NCBI GenBank assembly: GCA_013076295.1
Contig: RQOL01000644.1
Coordinates: 1-64,000, forward strand
Length of the DNA stretch: 64,000 bases
DNA from: Sanderia malayensis
Lineage: Eukaryota; Cnidaria; Scyphozoa; Semaeostomeae; Pelagiidae
Direction of reading: 5' to 3'
The notes under the pieces are model-generated. The model saw only the letters and a program-made list of their open reading frames with translations. It made no database searches and was not told the DNA's origin. How positions within the stretch are numbered: position 1 is the first letter of the stretch; each line of letters starts with the position of its first letter. This document shows positions 57,601-64,000 of this stretch, in pieces. Position numbers and translations under genes: made by a program.

Positions 57601-59892
57601 ATTATTTTTAGAGTCTGGTCCTACCAGCATCGGCCCAAATTACCTGACTGTCCAGTCCACTCCTAGAATTGTAGATTTCCATAAATACACATTTCTATAC
57701 CTACCTTTTGCATTACTTTATCCTCTTGGCTAACCCCATAAACAAGAGCCATCAGCTTCACAAATGCCCACTGTTTTTCATCACCAAATAAGAAGAGTGC
57801 AATAGAGCGATACAAACAAGTACCATCCCCTTTCACAAAAATTGGCTCTTTCCCAATCAGCAAAATTTCGTTGGGTACTAAATGACGATACCTTACAATA
57901 AGAATAAAAGTACAATAAAGTAATGCAAATATAATGTATAAAAATATAGGTATTTATATATGTAACATGTGATGGTGGGTAAGCAAGTCAATGACAAACA
58001 GCACTGTGGGATTTGAACCCACAATCTCATTTCTAATTCTAGAAATGTGTGTTGCTGTTACACCAAGTGCTGGTAGGCATTGTCACTGATAACAAACCAC
58101 ATCAGAACCAATTTACCACACAAAAGAAAATTGAAAACAAGCTATTAACACCAATACTTGAAGACACAGGCTAAGATAAATAAACTAAGATAACTAACCA
58201 ATGTTGGATTTGTTTGCTTCTGATGTTGTTATCTCTGGGAGGCACTTGTGAAGAAGGTAAACTAGCCAGCAAATTCTTCAGCTCAGAAAATGTAGGACAG
58301 CCAGCTAATTGAAGCATAAGCGACTTACAATCAGCAGGATTCCATGTAAAATTCTGTAATAAAAAATAATTAGACCTCATGCAGTAAGAAATTCAATATT
58401 TGGTTTGATTAACTGAAAAAATGTATTTATGAACTTGCAAATAAGCAAGTAAGCCAACCTGAAAACAGGGCATATCAGTCAGCAATACAGGTTGTCTTGA
58501 AACAAAACCTTGCTGGCTATTACTTTGTTCACTATCTTGTACTGAGTCAACAGTTGTGTGAACTTCTGCACCCCTTACTTCTTCAACTTCTCCAACAACA
58601 ACATCTTCAGTGAGTCCTTGCTCCTCTACTTCTGATTCTTGAGTGTGTTCTCGCATCTCATATTCCAACACACTTTGGTGGCCAGCAAAATACTCCTGTG
58701 CACTCTCTAGAATTTTGTCTAATATTTCAACACAAAAGCGTGGACAACTATTTGGGGAGGCAAAATGTATATCTGCTGGCCACCAAACTGGTCTATGATC
58801 ACTCTGCCATTTATTGTGTTTCATGATATCTTAAAAACAAATACATAGGTTAAACCATCTATAAACATTAATTAGAAAATTCCATATGCTACAAAAAAGT
58901 TAGCATGCTACAAAAACAAATGTTATACCATTGCCCAATACAAGCTTGCAAATCAATGATCTTTTATCATCAATATGAAAGCTCTGAGCATCCTCCATTA
59001 ATGATTTTATAACAATTTGATCAACTCCTAAAAACACACACATAAATATATCAGCCATAAATACATTATGCTGGGAACATATTCATCTAAACTTTAAATT
59101 CCTATACATACTTGTTGTTGATGGTACTGCATCATCTGACGATATTTGAGTTGGCATATTCATGCACTTTAGTGCCACTTGCTTAAACTGCTGCATCACT
59201 ACAGGATGCTCAGCAAATTCAGCAAAGCAAGGATCACCTAGATGCACATTTCAATTGTAAAGTTAAAGATGTAAAGATTATGTTATTCAGTTTGCTATTT
59301 AGCATTAATAACAAATCAGCTACAAAACTGCCAGAAAACTTTGTCCTGAGTTTGGTCAAACTATACAAGTGATTGCTTTGCCTCAAAATAATTCAAAACA
59401 AATAATGAAATTACCCATGTATTTAATCTGCAGATTGCCACTCTTGTCTTTGCATAATGCCAAAGCAACTGCTGGCATTTCTGTTTTTATCTTCCATTCT
59501 TTCATCTGCAATATAACAACAAAAATAAAAATAAAATAAAAATAGTTAGTATTCTCCCGATATTACAGCAAATCAACAAACGGTTGTAAATTTATGACCA
59601 TTTTATCGAGGCGTGAAATCATCCGAGCATCAGTGCGTGTTCGTTCTCTTTTTTCTTTTAAATAACTCTTTTTAGCAGAGCCGCGAAACTTCTATAAAAA
59701 AAAAAGAAAACTGAAAACCGTGATTTAAAAAGCGTAATTCTCATTCGTTATTTTATTTATATTAACATAACGCTTTTTGTTGGGAAAATAGAAAGACATA
59801 ATATATACCGTTGTTGCTGATTGTCCCAACTGTTGCTCTCCTCCGGTTGCTTCACCCGATGCTAGAGGCTGAAAATCGCTTTGGGATTCCAT
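54626..59892 (-). CDS. 14-exon OTU-protease-like protein of the same transposon
   Basis: The exons are 59892-59809 (ATG), 59692-59599, 59505-59415, 59237-59112, 59027-58929, 58829-58459, 58353-58199, 57891-57705, 57372-57225, 57123-56730, 55496-55430, 55318-55196, 54939-54829 and 54712-54626 (TGA), about 711 residues. Phases agree everywhere except exon 2, whose 94 nt contain one base too many (near 59645), so the frame breaks there. Seen: an acidic middle region; EPIFVKGDGTCLYRSIALFL with the OTU catalytic Cys at about 364; GGNVDHVIPL with a candidate catalytic His at about 504; and a PHD-like Cys/His cluster CSLCLREYHVYCL at the end of exon 10. OTU domains remove ubiquitin-like modifiers and are known passengers of large metazoan transposons. 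The role here is probably to protect or regulate the transposase (inference). It runs toward the transposase gene with about 0.5 kb between them. Confidence 0.7.
55520..55690 (+). pseudogene. Fragment of a retroelement-type protein
   Basis: The plus strand, in the intron of the minus gene, reads SDKWYQHTPDSVVENG and KIMWISMYSV. This resembles the tail after reverse transcriptase in non-LTR or related elements (HWYxHxPxxVxExxxxKILW). It is cut off at the adjoining MITE at 55694. The call is by motif only. Confidence 0.4.
55694..56084. mobile_element. 391-bp MITE of the ACCGTATTTCCTCGATTAA family
   Basis: Left CCGTATTTCCTCGATTAAAC and right GTTTAATCGAGGGAATACGG are near-perfect inverted repeats with TA on both sides. 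Internal AATAAGCGCCC words recur near each end. It is in an intron of the minus OTU-like gene. Confidence 0.8.
56405..56530. repeat. ATT-rich microsatellite with palindromic arms
   Basis: Runs of TTATTATTATTA and the complement AATAATAATCATTATC alternate, able to fold on themselves. No other function is evident. Confidence 0.7.
57999..58072 (-). ncRNA. tRNA-like 74-nt cloverleaf, copy 2
   Basis: Identical over all 74 nt to the copy at 49630-49703, on the opposite strand. It lies in the intron of the OTU-like gene between exons 58353-58199 and 57891-57705, again in sense to its host transcript. Flanks GTCAATGACAAA and its partner TCAGTGACAATG are shared with copy 1. Confidence 0.55.
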
Positions 59893-60434
59893 TACATAAA
59901 ACACAAACGTATGTATGAAATGTATAAAAACCTAAACGTAACAGAATATTCCAGATTGAAAGTTGAAATTGAAACTGTAAATACAGAAAGGATGAATTGT
60001 TTTGCAGCGCAGAGTGGCCTAAGAACGGTAGCCATTAATGTCCAGCCTCCTCTTCACGCACAAAGGTTTTGTATTGGTATTGTTCTCTTGGTTGAAGAAG
60101 TACCAAATTCAGGAACATTTCATTCCTGGAGATTTGTGTACTTCGGCCTAACTTTTTTTTAAAAAGCCGCGAGCCTTGGCCGAAAGGCTGTTTTTGCTTT
60201 AAATTTTTTATAAGAAAGAAAGCCCATCAGATAGAAATCTGATTTCATTACAGAAAACTACTATTTTGACGTCAAGTGTCAAATTTTTTTTGCAAATCTG
60301 ACTTGGCATCCTTGTCTATTATGTAATTTTTGAAGGGGCCTATTTAGAGGCTACTTTGTGGCCGCCATCTTACCACTCATTTTACCACTCAGCATGGCGG
60401 CGAATGGACTGTGACGTCAATATGCATATCATCT

Positions 60435-61433
60435 ATCAAGTTACAGACTAACTGAACAGATTGAATTGAAGTTTATTCAGTTTTGCTTAAACTCGGCTTT
60501 TAGGCTTGCTTAGGTTCAGTTTTATGCTGTTTCAAGCTTAACGCCCTAGTACAGATTATAGATAATTTCTCTTTCATTTATATTACCTATCTTTGTGGAT
60601 ACTCAAGAACAATAATTTTAACATTAGCACAACTTACAATCTATGTACCCTGTAGCTAATGAACATGCGAAGTGGCCTATAGACGGCAAAGATGGGCCTA
60701 AGCACACCAAAACAATAGGCCACACCTAAACCACTAATGCCATCGATTCCTGCCACGACGATTAAAACAGACTACGAGTATTCCCAACAGCGCAGGGCGC
60801 AAGTTATATAGCTGCAGGAAATGCATGAGGATGCAAATTTGCACGCTTACCGGAGTTCTTAACAAGGGCCAATGCAACGTGGCATACCGTAAAACAACAC
60901 TGAAAGGAGGAAGCTAAAAATAAACAAAGAAACACAAAAACAAAGAGCAAGTGAACACAATTTAACTAACACTAATTTGCACTAACAGTAAGCTAAGCGT
61001 CCTTCATTCAAAACAATGTTGACTCTGGAGACTGTCTTGCACAATTTTGACAAAAATTTGTTGCACTATAGTTGATTTTGCTGCGAGAATAACGTTGCAT
61101 TATGGGAAATTGGTCTTAAATTAAGCCTTCAAATAAAAATTGACAGCCTTCTTGCATTTTGGGGACAATAACTTTGGGACACTGCAGTGCTCCAGGAACT
61201 TTTTTCCACTATTGTATCTTCAAAAATCACACAAAGTAATGACTTCTTAACCTCTTTCAGAATATGTTTGTCCATTATGGTGTCTGACTTCTTGGTTGTT
61301 CTTAATCGAAAGAATGGCAGCAGAGATTTGAAAACATAACAAAATTGAATTTGCGATAATCATAATTTTAAAATTTGCACAATATGACAGTTCTTTGAAT
61401 CCTGGAGGAATGGTAGCTACATTCACACCTTAA
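60435..61433. other. Intergenic stretch without a supported gene
   Basis: No coding frame of note. It separates the transposon region from the stop codon of the astacin gene and should hold that gene's 3'UTR; I did not see an unambiguous poly(A) signal in the right place. Confidence 0.4.
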
Positions 61434-63444
61434 TCAATCATCTTTATGAATTTTTTTGAAAGCAGCACATACGCCACCGGGAATGTCGCCGCCATCTTGT
61501 TTTTTCGACCCCAATCCTCTCTTCGTGTTATTTGGATCTTCATTGCCAAGTGCCTGGTTCTTTTGCTGTATCGCTTGCAGCAACTCATCGTGCAACGGTT
61601 TTCGGCAGTCGAACAGCTTTACCAATCTTCTGACGTCACTGTCCGTCAAACTACCTTGAGATCCGATTTTCCTTCCAGTGCCTCCATATTCGGGTTTTGC
61701 TTCCATTGTAATTTTTTTCTTACCATCTGCCCCAGCAATGGCAAAATACGTTGCTCCATAGTGCATTATGCTGTTGAAATCGTATTGTTCAGCAAATGTC
61801 TCCACAAGATCTCTCGTGTATGTTGCAAAGTTCTTCATCTTTCCTAAAGTTAATGATTTGATGTAAAAATTGAATTTACGTGGTTTTACAATAGCTAACT
61901 GTTTTCAAGTATCGTTACTGCTATAGCTCCATTTTTGAGCCTTTTGGCTTAATTTTAATCTTCCAGTAGTGTCTTATTGATACTAATAAAAATAACAAAT
62001 GATTTTTCATCATACCAATGATAACATTTTGTGCGTTTATTGTAATATATTCATCTCGGTCCGGCCTTTCTTGTTCATGAACGAAGCCAAACGCGTGCAT
62101 TGTTTCATGCAAAACTGTTGACACCATTGAAAATCGGCCTAAATTTATTTCTTGGAAGTACTTTCGCTGTCCATTATGCAATTGTAGGTACACCGGGTTG
62201 TTTATGTTTTCATCCTGCTTGCCAACATAAGATTGGGAGCTGAAAATAAACAAATGATGCAGTTTATGGAGGTGAATGAGAAACAAGTGTCTTAACACAC
62301 AATTGACAACTAAATTGCCATTTTGGTAACCCTGAAATGGAGTAAGTGTATTCTTGAAATATCCTTTTACCCAGCAGCTTTTTTGTATCGGATGTGAAAT
62401 GTTTGGCTGTTTGCGTCCACTTCGTTGAATTCGATACAGGTGTACATTTCAAATACCTTATGGGCTTTCTTTATCACATCTTTCAGTCCATCTGTGAAAC
62501 AAACGTGACCACATTGTATATAATGCTAACGTTAATCAAGAATCTGTGGCAATAGCGTAGATAGGTAATTTTATACAGGGGGCGATAAATTCAGATTTTC
62601 CGACAAAAATTTAATAGGCATTTTGTTCTTCAAGACCATGAGTATAAGATAAGGAAATTAGCTAGAACTGAACGTAAGCAGAGGATATTTATTTTCCGAC
62701 AAGATCAGCAATTTTCCGACAAAACGGCAGTTTAGCTCTACCGGGGGGTTTTTCACCCCCTCTGACCCCCCTCTGTCTACCCCACTGATCTGTGGTTTTC
62801 AATCAACCATAAATTGCATAAAAAATAAAGTTTTAATTTCCAGTACTGAGCATGTAGGAACTTTCTAAAAATGTTTCAGTAGTGTGCTGTGAAAATCTTT
62901 CCAAAAAAACCGTGCTTGTTAAATATGCACACATCAGATGATCAGAAGTCAAATGACATGGTGAAGTATTTCTTCTCTTTGGCTGATTGACTACGCTATA
63001 AATGGCGTCAAGGACGTAGCGACCACTTTGATGATTCATTTGTATGAGGTTGCAACTCCCCCACCCCCAAGAGTAAACTTGGGGGAATGCCTTACCAAAC
63101 TCGGATAATTCCTGAACGATAATTGAATCAGCTGGTAATGAAGAATCAAGTGATATTGTGAAAAATTCTTTCCTACATAAAATTTCTGACAAAATTCCTG
63201 GCCCACTACGTTATAAATGACGCCAGGCATTTCAATAACAAAACTGCTCAAAATGTATCATATCAGTAATGGATTGGCTTACCAGTAAGTGAGGCATCCA
63301 AGTGGAATGGAATTGTCTTTGTATTCCAACGGAAATTGTGGGAAGCTGGCAAATGTTTGATAACAGCGCGTTTTTGCTTTTCGTTTTCTTTGAACGTCTT
63401 TGCTTGTTCTTTCGTCATCAGGATATCGCCATGTTCAAGAGTAC
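61434..63444 (-). CDS. Astacin-family zinc metalloprotease (3' exons)
   Basis: Exons 63444-63283, 62491-62371, 62239-62016 and 61843-61434 (TGA) join in phase. The first encodes the end of the prodomain and NFRWNTKTIPFHLDASL, the usual start of the mature astacin domain. The third carries HETMHAFGFVHEQERPDRD, the HExxHxxGFxHExxRxDRD zinc site with all three His and the catalytic Glu. The fourth carries SIMHYG, the Met-turn with its Tyr. Cys at the start of CIEFNEV and near the C-terminus (FDCRK) match the conserved disulfides. A tail of about 50 polar residues follows the protease; no CUB, EGF or ShK domain is seen. The signal peptide and start must lie upstream of 63444, possibly beyond the window. 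Secreted endopeptidases of this family act in development or digestion. Confidence 0.9.
62550..62787. mobile_element. 238-bp hAT MITE in an astacin intron
   Basis: Left CAATAGCGTAGATAGG and right complement CAGTGGGGTAGACAGAGG are hAT-like. ATCTGTGG flanks it exactly (62542-62549, 62788-62795). Its internal sequence (TTTTCCGACAA, GGCAGTTTAGCT) matches the copy at 40397-40617. Confidence 0.8.
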
Positions 63445-64000
63445 CTTTAAAAATGGAGGTCTACAGTGTCTACAGTGCGTCTAGAGTGGAGCACAATCAA
63501 TACCACCATCAACAGGCCAGAAAAAGTATGCCGTATTTACCGGAGGCAACATAAAGGCGTTTTTTTTACGAAACCATGTATGTATAGCCGTTTTCTCGTG
63601 GCAAAATGAACTGCCCGTAATAGCCAGGTGGTCGTATTAATGAAGTGGCCGTAATGGCGAGGCGGCCATATTAATGAAGTGCAGGTGACCATAAAGCGAG
63701 ATTCCACTGATTAATGATTGCGAGACTAAGCAACTGCTTTCTCAACACTTTTTTTTATGCCAATACTCTAATCTTTCCCGAATTCAGTTTTCCAGCCTTT
63801 AAAATTTATATTTGGTTCCATTGCTTGGTGGAAATGTTAGCTTTGGAACACCTGTGTGATCTTTACCCCGATTACAGGTTGGCACTGCGTAAAAGTAGAC
63901 CACTCTTGTTATTATTGATCAGAAGGTTAAGCATGAAATTGATTGTACGACAACACAGCACAATCTAAATGTAGCTCGCTCCATGAGTTCACTAAAACTT
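63445..64000. other. 5' side of the astacin gene, no exon recognised
   Basis: I expected a signal-peptide exon on the minus strand but cannot point to one with confidence. From 63590 to 63700 GCCGTAATGGCGAGGCGGCC and near-repeats (AATGAAGTG twice) form a small repeat, possibly a transposon end. Confidence 0.35.

Larger units (their letters stand above)
45867..60434. mobile_element. 14.6-kb inverted-repeat-bounded nested transposon region
   Basis: Inverted repeats of about 80-90 bp mark the ends: left 45867-45950 begins AGATGATATGCATATTGACG, right 60358-60434 is its complement, and AT adjoins each. Both include GAGTGGTAAAATGAGTGG and a GGCGGCC block. The left 1.7 kb encodes SWIM and HTH/DDE proteins typical of ISL2EU elements, whose 2-bp AT duplication fits. 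The rest is filled by a two-gene KDZ/HMGXB3-like element, so the outer element seems to have been split by the inner one. I could not find the inner element's own ends. Confidence 0.65.

Noticed and set aside
59881..60162. Plus-strand 93-codon frame near the right end of the composite
   Set aside because: It overlaps the start exon of the minus OTU-like gene and has no recognisable motif.
63714..63968. Plus-strand frame at the right edge
   Set aside because: AT-rich chance frame with no motif or neighbour support.

Overview
The window is nuclear DNA from an invertebrate animal. It is AT-rich by eye, its genes are split by GT-AG introns, and much of it is transposon debris. An early-branching metazoan (cnidarian or sponge) fits the mix of an NLR with TIR-like domains, a proton-gated-type pentameric channel, an astacin protease, and ISL2EU, KDZ/HMGXB3-like, P and MULE DNA transposons. 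I cannot name the species.

Layout. (1) 1-2500: the end of an unrecognised ORF and a candidate 746-bp element. (2) 2548-18207, minus strand: a 14-exon NLR-type gene. Every exon joins in phase from a Kozak-type ATG to a stop (about 1084 codons). Its order is a short beta-prone N-terminus, a NACHT ATPase, two 25-codon repeat exons, a long alpha/beta segment, and two consecutive C-terminal TIR-like domains. Its introns hold a hAT-type foldback element, a Copia integrase scrap and a 6-kb MULE with 10-bp target duplications. (3) 18.5-33.9 kb: mostly MITEs and decayed transposon genes, but also, on the NLR's strand and upstream of it, a tandem array of six 71-nt exon-like cassettes plus one short one. 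(4) 33928-36990: a broken P element with an exact 8-bp target duplication, itself hit by a hAT MITE. (5) 37.6-40.0 kb: an intron-poor gene for an unrecognised secreted-looking protein, broken by one frame change and one stop. (6) 40.4-45.8 kb: repeats and a decayed pentameric ligand-gated channel on the minus strand. (7) 45867-60434: a 14.6-kb region bounded by inverted repeats. Its left part carries ISL2EU-type genes (SWIM protein, HTH/DDE transposase). Its core carries two convergent multi-exon genes, a 13-exon transposase of the HMGXB3/KDZ kind (plus) and a 14-exon OTU-protease-like protein (minus). Each has an identical 74-nt tRNA-like cloverleaf in one intron. (8) 61434-63444: the 3' exons of an astacin metalloprotease (minus), with a hAT MITE in an intron.

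The host genes likely still in use are the NLR and the astacin. The channel and the 38-kb secreted protein look broken as read here. The standout candidates are the NLR with an N-terminal amyloid-like segment and tandem C-terminal TIRs, the 71-nt exon array, and the two-gene KDZ/OTU transposon with paired tRNA-like introns. All homology calls come from reading motifs by eye, with no database search.
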